A DNA stretch of 64,000 bases from Marinobacterium lacunae (GTDB lineage: Bacteria > Pseudomonadota > Gammaproteobacteria > Pseudomonadales > Balneatricaceae): positions 62,001 through 126,000 of the forward strand of contig NZ_JMQN01000036.1 of assembly GCF_000705555.1 (NCBI RefSeq), in the 5' to 3' direction. Below, one piece after another: positions 47,651 through 56,392 of this stretch. Numbering within the stretch: position 1 is the stretch's first letter; every line of letters begins with the position of its first letter. Under the pieces are notes generated by a model. The model saw nothing but the letters and a program-made list of their open reading frames with translations, was not told the origin of the DNA and did not search any database. The position numbers and the translations under genes are program-made.

Positions 47651-47660
47651 ATGTGTACAT
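47651..47660. promoter_or_regulatory. candidate GntR operator 2 in the ueh/doe divergent promoter region
   Basis: ATGTGTACAT differs from operator 1 at one position and lies 35 bp upstream of the doeA ATG. Between the two sites is another imperfect dyad, ATTTG-N5-CAAAT (47626-47640). This gap of about 230 bp must hold both promoters; no confident -10/-35 pair was assigned. Confidence 0.5.
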
Positions 47661-47694
47661 CTTAGTCGAATACTCGAATTAATGGGGGCTGCAG

Positions 47695-48873
47695 ATGAAA
47701 GCGAGTCGTCTTCGATTTGAAACCGGTGAGTATCTGGCCCGGCAGGCAAAAACCCGCAAGGCGATGATCGATCAGGGCATCGACCTGCTGGTGATAGCCG
47801 ATCCATCCAACATCTGCTGGCTGACCGGATATGACGCCTGGTCCTTCTATGTGTACCAATGTGTAGTGATCGGCGCCGATGCCGAACTGTTCTGGTTTGG
47901 TCGCGGCATCGACGCACCGGCAGCACACATCACCACTAATCTGCCGGACGAGGATATCGTCGCCTACCCCGATCACTACGTGCAGTCCGCCGACGTTCAC
48001 CCCACCGAGTATCTGGCGCAGGTACTCAAGCAACGGCAGTTGGATCGCTGCCGGATCGGCGCCGAAATGGACAACTACTACCAGACCTACCGGGGCATGC
48101 ACCTGTTGATGGAGTGCCTGCCGGAAGCAAGCTTCGTGGATTCGACAGCGCTGGTGAACTGGCAGCGTGCGGTCAAGTCACCGACCGAAATCAGCTATAT
48201 GCGCCGCGCCGGTGAAGTGATCGAGAAAGTCTACGAGCGTGTCCTTGAGGTGGCCGAACCGGGAATACGGAAAAACGACCTGATCGCCGAGATTCTGCAC
48301 GCAGGCACACGCGGCACGCCCGAGATTTATGGCGACTACGCCGCCATTCAACCGCTGATCTCGTCCGGCAAGGAGGCCTGCGCCTGTCATCTAACCTGGG
48401 ATGACAAACCGCTACAGAATAACAGCGGCATCTGCCTTGAACTGGCCGGTGCCTACCACCGATACCATTGTCCGGTAAGCCGGACGCTGCACTTTGGCAC
48501 GCCGCCGAAAAAGTATCGCGATATCGAGGCGGTCATTCTTGTGGCCATTGAGCTTGTTCTCGACATGTTCCGGCCCGGTGTGCGATGCGGCGATATCGCT
48601 GAAGCCTTCACTCAGCACATTCGCCGTCATGGCTACGAGAAGGACAACCGCTGTGGCTACTCCATTGGATTGAGCTATCCACCGGACTGGGGCGAGCGCA
48701 CCATGAGCCTCAGGGATATCGATGACACCCCGCTTGAAGAGGGGATGTGTTTCCACTTCATGCCCGGGATGTGGTTCGACGACTGGGGTTTCGAGATCAC
48801 CGAGAGTCTCACCGTCACCCCGAACGGCGGACAGACACTGTCTCAGATCCCCCGCCATCTTTTCGTCAAATAA
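47695..48873 (+). CDS. doeA: ectoine hydrolase
   Basis: DoeA (EutD) opens the ectoine ring to N-acetyl-L-2,4-diaminobutyrate. The 392-residue protein has the pita-bread fold of the Xaa-Pro peptidase (M24) family: an N-terminal creatinase-like domain (about 1-150) and a C-terminal domain from about 160. Sequences such as SNICWLTGYDAWSFYVYQ, GKEACACHLTW and EEGMCFHFMPGMW are shared by ectoine hydrolases as I know them. GGGGG lies 6 nt before the ATG. It is the first gene of doeABCD. Confidence 0.92.
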   Translation: MKASRLRFETGEYLARQAKTRKAMIDQGIDLLVIADPSNICWLTGYDAWSFYVYQCVVIGADAELFWFGRGIDAPAAHITTNLPDEDIVAYPDHYVQSADVHPTEYLAQVLKQRQLDRCRIGAEMDNYYQTYRGMHLLMECLPEASFVDSTALVNWQRAVKSPTEISYMRRAGEVIEKVYERVLEVAEPGIRKNDLIAEILHAGTRGTPEIYGDYAAIQPLISSGKEACACHLTWDDKPLQNNSGICLELAGAYHRYHCPVSRTLHFGTPPKKYRDIEAVILVAIELVLDMFRPGVRCGDIAEAFTQHIRRHGYEKDNRCGYSIGLSYPPDWGERTMSLRDIDDTPLEEGMCFHFMPGMWFDDWGFEITESLTVTPNGGQTLSQIPRHLFVK

Positions 48874-48905
48874 ACAGCGTTAAATCCGCTACGGGAGGCC
48901 GACCC

Positions 48906-49901
48906 ATGCGACACAACCCGATCACCGCCACCATCGACTTCGACCGCGACGGCGTCCAGCACGGCTTTCTGCGCCTGCCCTACTCACGCAACGACTCTGC
49001 CTGGGGCGCGGTGATGATTCCAATCAGCCAATACAAGAACGGACAGGGGCCGACCGCCTTGCTCAGCGGCGGTAACCACGGCGACGAGTACGAAGGCCCA
49101 ACGGCACTGTTCGACTTTTGCACACGCACCGATCTTGACTCCATCAACGGCCGCATCATTGTGGTTCCGGCGATGAACTACCCGGCGTTTCAGGCCGGCA
49201 CCCGCGTATCGCCCATCGACAGCCTGAACCTGAACAGGATCTTTCCCGGTCGCCCCGACGGCAGCGTCACCGAAGTGATTGCCGACTATTTTTCGCGTTA
49301 TCTGGTGCCCATGGCCGACTATGTGCTTGATATTCACTCCGGCGGCAAAACGCTGGACTTCGTGCCGTTTGCAGCCTCGCACATTCTCGACGACAAAGAC
49401 CAGCAACAGCGCTGCGAAGCCGCGGCCAAAGCCTTTAATGCCCCCTATCGCTTGCAGATGCTGGAGATCGACGCAGCCGGTCTCTATGACACCCTGGTCG
49501 AAGCCTGCGGCAAGGTGTTTGTCACCACCGAGCTTGGCGGCGGTGGCACCAGTTCACCCGAGAGCATTCGCATCGCCAAACAAGGTGTGGATAACTTTTT
49601 GATTCATGCCGGAATCCTCGATGCCGAGCCTCACCCGAGCGAGATCGAAAGCACCTCTTTGGACATGCCCGATTTCCGCTCCTTCCTGTTTTGCGAACAC
49701 GCAGGACTGGTGGAGCCCTGCGTCACGCTTGGCGATACGGTCGCCGAGGGGCAACTGATGGCCCGCATTCACAGCGTGGATCGCACCTCCATAACCCCGA
49801 TCGAGTACCGCGCCCCGCGCGGCGGCATGGTCATCGCCCGTCATGTTCCGTCGCTGATACAGGTCGGTGATTGCCTGAATGTGATCGGCGAGATCGTCTG
49901 A
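48906..49901 (+). CDS. doeB: N-alpha-acetyl-L-2,4-diaminobutyrate deacetylase
   Basis: DoeB (EutE) removes the acetyl group to give L-2,4-diaminobutyrate. The 331-residue protein is a zinc-dependent member of the succinylglutamate desuccinylase/aspartoacylase family: zinc ligands in GGNHGDEYEGP and DIHSGG, the NLNRIFPGR arginine, and a catalytic glutamate in TTELGGGG. I start at the ATG at 48906, with GGGAGG 8 nt upstream, 32 nt after doeA. The longer reading from 48747 overlaps doeA and is not supported. Confidence 0.93.
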   Translation: MRHNPITATIDFDRDGVQHGFLRLPYSRNDSAWGAVMIPISQYKNGQGPTALLSGGNHGDEYEGPTALFDFCTRTDLDSINGRIIVVPAMNYPAFQAGTRVSPIDSLNLNRIFPGRPDGSVTEVIADYFSRYLVPMADYVLDIHSGGKTLDFVPFAASHILDDKDQQQRCEAAAKAFNAPYRLQMLEIDAAGLYDTLVEACGKVFVTTELGGGGTSSPESIRIAKQGVDNFLIHAGILDAEPHPSEIESTSLDMPDFRSFLFCEHAGLVEPCVTLGDTVAEGQLMARIHSVDRTSITPIEYRAPRGGMVIARHVPSLIQVGDCLNVIGEIV

Positions 49902-49944
49902 CCGCCTTAAGCAGAGGCTCTCTCTGCACAGCCGTGTGAAAAAA

Positions 49945-49986
49945 GAGAGTTTCTCCCCGACAGGGGGCCAGTTCAGAGAACCTCTC
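49945..49986. repeat. imperfect inverted repeat between doeB and doeC
   Basis: GAGAGTTTCTC (49945-49955) faces GAGAACCTCTC (49976-49986), with an inner CCCC-GACA-GGGG hairpin. It sits in the 141-nt gap between doeB and doeC. It could stabilise or attenuate the message, or be a regulator site. There is no T-run, so it is not a standard terminator. Confidence 0.35.
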
Positions 49987-50042
49987 CCGACATTCGGGCC
50001 CACACTGACACTCAGGCAATAACCACAGGGGAGGGCCTGAAG

Positions 50043-51533
50043 ATGCTGTCTATGCAGAAACGTCATGCTCGCGATGCTCATCTGGATCAGCTGAAAGATC
50101 CGACACTGCTGCGCGAGTTCGCCTATATCAACGGCGAATGGTGCGCAGGCGATGCCGACGCGCTGATCGATGTCCGCAACCCGGCCGATGGCAGCTGGAT
50201 AGGCTCGGTCGCCAGTCTCAGCGCCGACCAAAGCCGTGCCGCCGTATTTGCCGCCCACAGTGCGTTTGCAGACTGGTCCCGCCGTCTGCCGCAGGAGCGC
50301 GGCCGCATCCTCCATCGCTGGTATGAGCTGATGATGGAGCACAAGGAGGATCTGGCGCTGCTGATGACCCTTGAACAGGGCAAGCCGCTGTCCGAAGCAC
50401 GCGGCGAGATCGATTACGCCGCCTCCTTTCTCGAGTACTTCGCCGAAGAGGGCAAACGCCTCAACATCGAGAGCGTGATGTCCCATCTCGAACGCGCCGA
50501 GGTTGAGTTATGGCGTGAGCCGGTGGGCGTTGCAGGCCTGATCACGCCGTGGAACTTCCCCTCGGCCATGCTGACCCGAAAAGCGGGGGCCGCACTGGCC
50601 GCCGGCTGCACTGTGGTCGCTCACCCATCGTGGGAGACCCCGTTCTCGGCCCTTGCGCTGGCGGAACTGGCCGAGCGCGCCGGCATGCCCGCCGGTGTCT
50701 TCAACGTGCTGACCGGCGAAGCGCCCACCGTCGTTGCGCCCTGGACGGTAATGCCCGAGGTGCGTGCGCTCTCCTTTACCGGCTCCACCGAGATCGGTCG
50801 GCGGCTGTATCGCCAAAGCGCGGATACAGTCAAGCGGCTGGTGCTGGAGCTTGGCGGCCACGCGCCATTCCTCGTGTTTGCCGATGCCGATATCGAGCAC
50901 GCCGTGACATGCGCCATCGATGCCAAGTTCGCCACCTCCGGTCAGGACTGTCTGGCCGCTAACCGCATTCTGGTGGAACGACCGGTTTATGAAGCGTTTT
51001 GCCGGCAATTTGCGGATAAAACTGCCGAACTGCGCGTAGCACCCGGCATCGAGGATCCGCAGATCGGCCCGCTGATGAACGAGCGCGCCATCGCCAAACA
51101 GGAGGAGCAGATCGCCGATGCGCTGGCGTTGGGCGCCCGCGTGCTGGTCGGGGGCAAACGTCACGCGGCAGGCCCGCTGTTTTTCCAGCCCACCGTACTG
51201 GTCGATGTGCCGCCCGAGGCGGCCATCTTCCGCGAGGAGACCTTCGGCCCCGTCGCCGCCATCGCACCGTTCGACAGCGAAGAGGAAGCGATCACCCGCG
51301 CCAACGCGACCGAGTACGGGCTGGTCAGCTACATCCACACCGAGAGCGCACACCGTATCTACCGTCTGACCCGGGCACTGGAGTACGGCATGGTCGCCGT
51401 CAACCGGACCAAAGTGACCGGGGCCCCGATCCCCTTTGGCGGTATGAAACAGTCCGGTATCGGACGCGAAGGCGCACGCCTGGGGATCGAAGCCTTTACC
51501 GAAGTGAAATATGTCTGTCGGGACTATGCCTGA
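50043..51533 (+). CDS. doeC: aspartate-semialdehyde dehydrogenase of ectoine catabolism
   Basis: DoeC (Ssd) is an NAD(P)-dependent aldehyde dehydrogenase that oxidises aspartate 4-semialdehyde to aspartate. The 496-residue protein resembles succinate-semialdehyde dehydrogenases: PWNFPSAMLTRK, catalytic Glu269 in LELGGHAPF and catalytic Cys303 in SGQDCLAANR. The ATG at 50043 follows GGGAGGG at about 7 nt. It lies 27 nt before doeD. Confidence 0.92.
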   Translation: MLSMQKRHARDAHLDQLKDPTLLREFAYINGEWCAGDADALIDVRNPADGSWIGSVASLSADQSRAAVFAAHSAFADWSRRLPQERGRILHRWYELMMEHKEDLALLMTLEQGKPLSEARGEIDYAASFLEYFAEEGKRLNIESVMSHLERAEVELWREPVGVAGLITPWNFPSAMLTRKAGAALAAGCTVVAHPSWETPFSALALAELAERAGMPAGVFNVLTGEAPTVVAPWTVMPEVRALSFTGSTEIGRRLYRQSADTVKRLVLELGGHAPFLVFADADIEHAVTCAIDAKFATSGQDCLAANRILVERPVYEAFCRQFADKTAELRVAPGIEDPQIGPLMNERAIAKQEEQIADALALGARVLVGGKRHAAGPLFFQPTVLVDVPPEAAIFREETFGPVAAIAPFDSEEEAITRANATEYGLVSYIHTESAHRIYRLTRALEYGMVAVNRTKVTGAPIPFGGMKQSGIGREGARLGIEAFTEVKYVCRDYA

Positions 51534-51560
51534 CCTATAGCCTGACATTGGAGGTGACTC

Positions 51561-52931
51561 ATGACCGATATTAAAACCCTGGAAAGCTGGGACCGCGACA
51601 ACTTCTTCCACCCCTCCACCCATCTGGCGAATTTCGCCCGTGGCGATATGCCCAACCGGGTAATCAGTGGCGGCGAGGGGGTTTTCATCGAAGACAAAAG
51701 CGGCAACCGTCTGTTGGATGCCTTTGCCGGACTTTACTGCGTCAATGTGGGATACGGTCGCCAGAAGGTGATCGACGCCATCGCACAGCAGGCCAGCGAA
51801 CTGGCCTACTACCACGCCTATGTCGGCCACGGCACCGAGGCCTCGATCACGCTGTCGAAGATGATTCTCGACCGGGCGCCGGATCATATGTCCAAGGTGT
51901 ACTACGGGCTCTCCGGCTCCGATGCCAACGAGACCAATATCAAGGTAGTCTGGTACTACAACAACGTACTGGGACGTCCGCAGAAGAAAAAGATCATCTC
52001 GCGCTGGCGTGGTTATCACGGCTCGGGCCTGATGAGCGGATCGCTCACCGGCCTTCATCTGTTTCATCAGCAGTTCGATCTGCCGCTGAGTCAGGTGATC
52101 CACACCGAAGCGCCGTACTACTACCTGCGTGAGGACAGCAGCCTCAGTGAAGAGCAGTTCTCCGCGTACTGTGCCGACGAGCTTGAAAAGCTGATTCAGC
52201 GCGAGGGCGCCGATACCATCGCGGCGTTTATCGGCGAGCCTGCACTGGGTACCGGCGGTCTGGTGCCGCCGCCCAAGGGCTATTGGGAGGCGATACAAAA
52301 AGTGCTCAACAAACACGACATTCTGCTGATCGCCGACGAAGTGGTGACCGGGTTCGGCCGTCTGGGCAGCATGTTCGGATCTGAGCATTACGGTCTGAAA
52401 CCGGACATCATCACCATCGCCAAGGGGCTGACCTCCGCCTATGCGCCGCTGTCCGGCTCCATCATCTCGGATAAGGTGTGGCAGGTACTGGAGCAGGGTA
52501 CCGACACATTCGGCGTCTTCGGCCACGGCTGGACCTACTCAGCGCACCCGATCGGCGCCGCTGCGGGCGTTGCCAACCTTGAGCTGGTCGATCAGTTGAA
52601 TCTGGTCGGCAATGCCGCCGAAACCGGCGCCTACTTCAAAAAGGCGATGCAGGATGCCATCGGTGATCATCCCCATGTTGGCGAGGTGCGCGGTGAAGGC
52701 CTGCTCTGTGCCGTGGAGTTTGTGGCAGATAAAGCCGGTCGCAAGCGTTATGAGCCGATGGGCGCGGTAGGCGGTCAGCTCGCGGCGGCGCTGCTCAAAC
52801 GCGGCGTGATCGCCCGCGCCATGCCTCAGGGCGATATCCTCGGTTTCGCGCCACCGCTGTGCATCAGCCGCGAAGAGTGCGACCAGGTGGTGTCGGCTCT
52901 CAAGGATGCAGTGTCCGAAGTCCTCGGTTAA
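51561..52931 (+). CDS. doeD: L-2,4-diaminobutyrate transaminase
   Basis: DoeD (Atf) is a class-III PLP aminotransferase converting diaminobutyrate to aspartate 4-semialdehyde. The 456-residue protein has GLSGSDANETNIK, the Asp-x-x-x-Thr motif ADEVVTGFGRLG and the PLP lysine Lys288 in TIAKGLTSAY. It is the last doe gene; a strong terminator follows at 22 nt. It differs from the biosynthetic EctB, and no ectABC genes occur in the window. Confidence 0.92.
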   Translation: MTDIKTLESWDRDNFFHPSTHLANFARGDMPNRVISGGEGVFIEDKSGNRLLDAFAGLYCVNVGYGRQKVIDAIAQQASELAYYHAYVGHGTEASITLSKMILDRAPDHMSKVYYGLSGSDANETNIKVVWYYNNVLGRPQKKKIISRWRGYHGSGLMSGSLTGLHLFHQQFDLPLSQVIHTEAPYYYLREDSSLSEEQFSAYCADELEKLIQREGADTIAAFIGEPALGTGGLVPPPKGYWEAIQKVLNKHDILLIADEVVTGFGRLGSMFGSEHYGLKPDIITIAKGLTSAYAPLSGSIISDKVWQVLEQGTDTFGVFGHGWTYSAHPIGAAAGVANLELVDQLNLVGNAAETGAYFKKAMQDAIGDHPHVGEVRGEGLLCAVEFVADKAGRKRYEPMGAVGGQLAAALLKRGVIARAMPQGDILGFAPPLCISREECDQVVSALKDAVSEVLG

Positions 52932-52952
52932 GCTCAGGACTCAACAGCGCAC

Positions 52953-52976
52953 AAGGGGGCTTTAAGCCCCCTTTTC
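52953..52976 (+). terminator. intrinsic terminator after doeD
   Basis: AAGGGGGC (52953-52960) and GCCCCCTT (52966-52973) form a hairpin with a 5-nt loop, followed by four T. It ends the doeABCD operon before the reductase gene. Confidence 0.85.
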
Positions 52977-52992
52977 CGTAAGAGCACAGACT

Positions 52993-53934
52993 ATGCAACA
53001 GATCCCCTTTATTGCCGATATCGATGCTCATGAGCATGCACTCTGGCTTGAGAGCCTCAAGGTTGCCCTGCCCGAGCTCGAGATTCTGCCTTCGACAGAC
53101 TTCAGCGACGCACGGGCCCGAGAGGCCCGCTTCGCCATCGTCGCCAACCCGAAACCGTCGGAGCTGCGCCGTTTTTCCAGCCTGATATGGGTTCAAAGCC
53201 TCTGGGCGGGCGTGGAAAAGATGGTCAGGATGCCTGAACTTGAAAACATCGCCATCGTGCGGATGCAGGATCCGGAACTGGCCCGCATCATGGCAGAGGC
53301 CGTACTGGCCTGGACTCTCTATCTGCACCGGGACATGCCGCTGTATGCCCGCCAGCAACGCGAGCAACTCTGGCGCCAGCACCTCTATACCCCGACATCG
53401 GAGCGCACCGTTGGCATACTCGGCACCGGCAATCTGGGACAGGCGGCAGCACGCGCTCTCATGGCTAACGGTTTCGATGTCTGCACCTGGAGTCGCTCCC
53501 CCGACCAGACAGAGCAGACCCGTCACTTTGCAGGTAAGGCTCAACTGGATGAGATGCTCGGCAACTGCGACATTCTGGTCATCCTGCTGCCGCTGACTGA
53601 GGAGACACAGCAGTTGCTCAACAACGACCGTCTCGCGGCGCTGAAGCCCGGCGCCAGCCTGATCAACTTCGCCCGCGCCGCAATCGTAGACTACCCAGCA
53701 CTGATGCAGCAGCTGGACTGCGGTGCACTCAAGCATGCGGTGCTCGATGTCTTTGAGACCGAACCGCTGCCCGCCGATGACCCGCTGTGGGCACATCCCG
53801 ATATCACCCTGCTGCCGCACATTTCCGGGCCCACCGACATCAAAAGCGCCAGCCGCATCGTGCAGGCCAACATCCGCCGCTACCTGGCCGACGGCGATGT
53901 GCCGGAGGCGGTCGATTACCGGCGTGGCTACTAG
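52993..53934 (+). CDS. ghrA: glyoxylate/hydroxypyruvate reductase A type 2-hydroxyacid dehydrogenase
   Basis: A 313-residue NAD(P)H-dependent reductase of the D-2-hydroxyacid dehydrogenase family. It has the dinucleotide motif GILGTGNLGQAAARAL, the catalytic arginine in NFARAA, glutamate in VFETEPLP and histidine in PHISGPT. The family reduces glyoxylate to glycolate and hydroxypyruvate to glycerate. It lies 61 nt after doeD behind a terminator, so it is probably expressed apart from the doe operon. Its 3' end overlaps the convergent exporter gene by 4 nt. Confidence 0.85.
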   Translation: MQQIPFIADIDAHEHALWLESLKVALPELEILPSTDFSDARAREARFAIVANPKPSELRRFSSLIWVQSLWAGVEKMVRMPELENIAIVRMQDPELARIMAEAVLAWTLYLHRDMPLYARQQREQLWRQHLYTPTSERTVGILGTGNLGQAAARALMANGFDVCTWSRSPDQTEQTRHFAGKAQLDEMLGNCDILVILLPLTEETQQLLNNDRLAALKPGASLINFARAAIVDYPALMQQLDCGALKHAVLDVFETEPLPADDPLWAHPDITLLPHISGPTDIKSASRIVQANIRRYLADGDVPEAVDYRRGY

Positions 53935-54860
53935 TCCGGAATGGATCTTCTAATGCGGCTGCGCAGCAGCCCCAACGACGATGCCCACCGCCCCATGCCC
54001 TTTAACCACCGATGCTGCCACTGACCAACGACCAAGCCGGACAGGATCAGCAGGCAGGAAAGGAGCTTGATCATCCCGATCTGCTCATCGTAAAACACGG
54101 CGCTGCCGATCAAGCCAAACACCGGTACCAACAACGTGAAAGGGGCGACCGTCGACAGCGGGTAGCGCACCAGCAAACGGTTCCACAACCAGTAACCCAG
54201 CAAGGTGGTAGGGTAGGCTTGGAACAGCACCGAGAACCAGACACTGGCGTTCATCTGCTCCGATACCTGCAGCACACCGTCCAGGCCCTGGCGCACACAT
54301 ACCAGCAGCAATAGCGGCAGCGGGGCAAACAGCATGCCCCAGACGCTGAACGCGAACACCTGATCGGTACCGGCGCGTTTGACGATGATGCCGGTCAGGC
54401 TCCAGCACAGAGCGCCGAGCATGACCAAGGCAAGCCCGACCGGCGTCACCGAACCATCCTCCAGCGTAAGGCTGACAAACAGACCCAGCATCGCCAGCAG
54501 CGCCCCCGCCACCTTGCCCAGCCCGACTTTTTCCCTTAAAAAGCCGACACCCAGCAGCAGGCTAAAGACCACGCTCAGCTGAAGCAGCAGACCCGCCATG
54601 CCTGCGGAGATACCCGCCTCTATGGACCAGGTCACCATCCCCCATACGCCGAGACCGAATACCAGGCCGTACGCCAGCAGATAACGCCAAGCCACCGGCG
54701 GACGGGCGACAAAGAAGATGGCCGGTATCGTCGCCAGAGTAAAACGCAGCGCAACCAGCATCAGCGGATCGATCTGATCCGTCCCCAATTTGATCACGGA
54801 GAAATTGAACCCCCACAGGCACATCACGGCCAGTCCCAGCACCACGTCCTGAATACGCAT
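53931..54860 (-). CDS. EamA-family (DMT superfamily) transporter
   Basis: A 309-residue inner-membrane protein with ten predicted helices in two EamA repeats (about residues 8-140 and 150-285). It is of the drug/metabolite transporter superfamily, often exporters of amino acids or other metabolites. The gene is divergent from the MocR-type regulator at 54986, a common pairing that suggests direct control. Substrate not predictable. Confidence 0.88.
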   Translation of the reverse strand: MRIQDVVLGLAVMCLWGFNFSVIKLGTDQIDPLMLVALRFTLATIPAIFFVARPPVAWRYLLAYGLVFGLGVWGMVTWSIEAGISAGMAGLLLQLSVVFSLLLGVGFLREKVGLGKVAGALLAMLGLFVSLTLEDGSVTPVGLALVMLGALCWSLTGIIVKRAGTDQVFAFSVWGMLFAPLPLLLLVCVRQGLDGVLQVSEQMNASVWFSVLFQAYPTTLLGYWLWNRLLVRYPLSTVAPFTLLVPVFGLIGSAVFYDEQIGMIKLLSCLLILSGLVVGQWQHRWLKGMGRWASSLGLLRSRIRRSIPD

Positions 54861-54921
54861 AGTCTCCTCCTCGACATTTGAGGAGAGCAGTATTGATCCA
54901 GAACAAAACAGTAAACAGATT

Positions 54922-54953
54922 CAATTTTTAACAAAAAAAGATATACAATTTTT
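54922..54953. promoter_or_regulatory. direct repeat between the EamA and MocR genes
   Basis: CAATTTTT occurs at 54922-54929 and 54946-54953, start to start 24 bp. MocR-type regulators are known to bind direct repeats in divergent intergenic regions. The AT-rich 125-nt gap is the only place for both promoters. Confidence 0.45.
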
Positions 54954-54985
54954 GAGATACGGAGCTATCAAGACGGGGATTCCCG

Positions 54986-56377
54986 ATGCGTTACAAACAG
55001 ATGGCGGATCAGATCATTGCCGATATCGAGTCCGGCAGGCTGCCCGGCAACAGCCGCCTTCCCTCCCTGCGCAAATCGGCTCGGCTCTACTCCGTCAGCA
55101 TGACCACGGCGATCAACTGCTATCACTATCTCGAAGAGCTGGGCTGGCTAATTGCCAAACCACAATCCGGATTTTACGTGTCGCAACCGGCGGTTCCGGC
55201 CCGACCGCCCGGCTTGCCCCGGTTCGAGAGCCGCATTACGACCCCTCATATGCCGTCCACCGCCGGCGGGATGAACGGCCCGCTGGGTATCTCGCAGCTG
55301 GGTCCGTCCCTGCTGCCGACGGCAGCGCTCAATCGCAGCGTCAAGCGGGCACTCCGGCACTCAAGCGAATACCTCGAACGCTATCCCGATCCCCAGGGCG
55401 AGGCGGCACTACGCCAGGCACTGGCCTCTCATTTCGCCGGCTACGGTTTCCCTTTTGCTGCGTCGGAACTGGTGATCGGCAACGGCTGTATCGATGCCGT
55501 CCGCGTCGCTCTGGAGCTGACCACCCAACCCGGTGATGCGGTGGCGATCAGTTCACCCTGCTTCAACGGCCTGCTGGAGTTACTGGCACTACTGGACCGC
55601 CGGGTAGTCGAGATCCCCAGTACCGCAGAGGGCATAGACCTGGAGCAGCTGGAACACCACCTGAGCCGGCGGCATGTGAAAGCCGGTCTGTTCAGCACCA
55701 CCCATATGAACCCCCAGGGCATCAGCATGACCCCCCGGCAGAAGCAGAAGCTGGCTGATCTGGCAGAAACCTATGCGACGCCGATTATCGAAGATGATAT
55801 CTACATGGAGCTTGGGCACGGCAACGTCACCCCGCTGCCGGCCAAATATTGGGATAGAAGCGGTTATATCCTTTGGTGCGGCTCGGTGTCGAAGACATTG
55901 AGCGCAGGATTACGCATCGGCTGGTGTCTGCCGGGGCGCTATCTGGAACGCTATCGTCAGCATCGATCAGTTGGACAATTCGGTCTCAACGCACTGTCAC
56001 AGGCGGCATTGGCCGACTTTATCGGTACCGGGCAGTATCATGCCCACCTGCAGAAAGTACGCTCCCAGTTAAAACTGCAGATATCCGCCTACCAGAGCTT
56101 CCTGCAAAACGCCCTAGCGGATAATATTGCGCTCAGCCACCCCTCCGGGGGACTGGTACTCTGGCTGCAGAGCCCTGGCTTGAACTGCAGGGAGCTGAAT
56201 CGGCGAGCCAGAGAGATAGGGCTGGGTATTCGCCCAGGCTGCGAGTTCACCACGCTCTCACTGTACCAGGACTGCTTGAGGATCAACGCCGGCTGGCCAC
56301 TGGACTATGAACAGAATGGCCGATATCCGGCGCGCGATGCCCTGCAACAACTGATCGGTCTTATACAACATCCCTGA
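54986..56377 (+). CDS. MocR-family PLP-binding transcriptional regulator
   Basis: A 463-residue GntR/aminotransferase fusion: an N-terminal winged helix (about 1-68, ADQIIADIESGRLPGNSRLPSLR) and an aminotransferase-fold domain (about 100-455) with the PLP lysine Lys303 in SVSKTLSAGLRIGW and the NPQG motif. It is divergent from an EamA transporter and probably controls it. EnuR, the ectoine regulator, has the same architecture, but EnuR genes normally adjoin ueh genes, while this one is separated by the reductase and exporter. I favour the exporter role and keep EnuR as an alternative. Confidence 0.87.
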   Translation: MRYKQMADQIIADIESGRLPGNSRLPSLRKSARLYSVSMTTAINCYHYLEELGWLIAKPQSGFYVSQPAVPARPPGLPRFESRITTPHMPSTAGGMNGPLGISQLGPSLLPTAALNRSVKRALRHSSEYLERYPDPQGEAALRQALASHFAGYGFPFAASELVIGNGCIDAVRVALELTTQPGDAVAISSPCFNGLLELLALLDRRVVEIPSTAEGIDLEQLEHHLSRRHVKAGLFSTTHMNPQGISMTPRQKQKLADLAETYATPIIEDDIYMELGHGNVTPLPAKYWDRSGYILWCGSVSKTLSAGLRIGWCLPGRYLERYRQHRSVGQFGLNALSQAALADFIGTGQYHAHLQKVRSQLKLQISAYQSFLQNALADNIALSHPSGGLVLWLQSPGLNCRELNRRAREIGLGIRPGCEFTTLSLYQDCLRINAGWPLDYEQNGRYPARDALQQLIGLIQHP

Positions 56378-56392
56378 TTTTTCGAGGTCAAC

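Noticed and set aside
50508-52526. 672-codon open frame on the minus strand opposite doeC and doeD
   Set aside because: It lies opposite two clearly functional genes, has no recognisable domain and is a by-product of GC-rich third positions.
54986-56377. Calling the MocR gene enuR
   Set aside because: Architecture fits, but it is divergent from an exporter gene and separated from the ueh/doe genes; sequence alone does not settle it.
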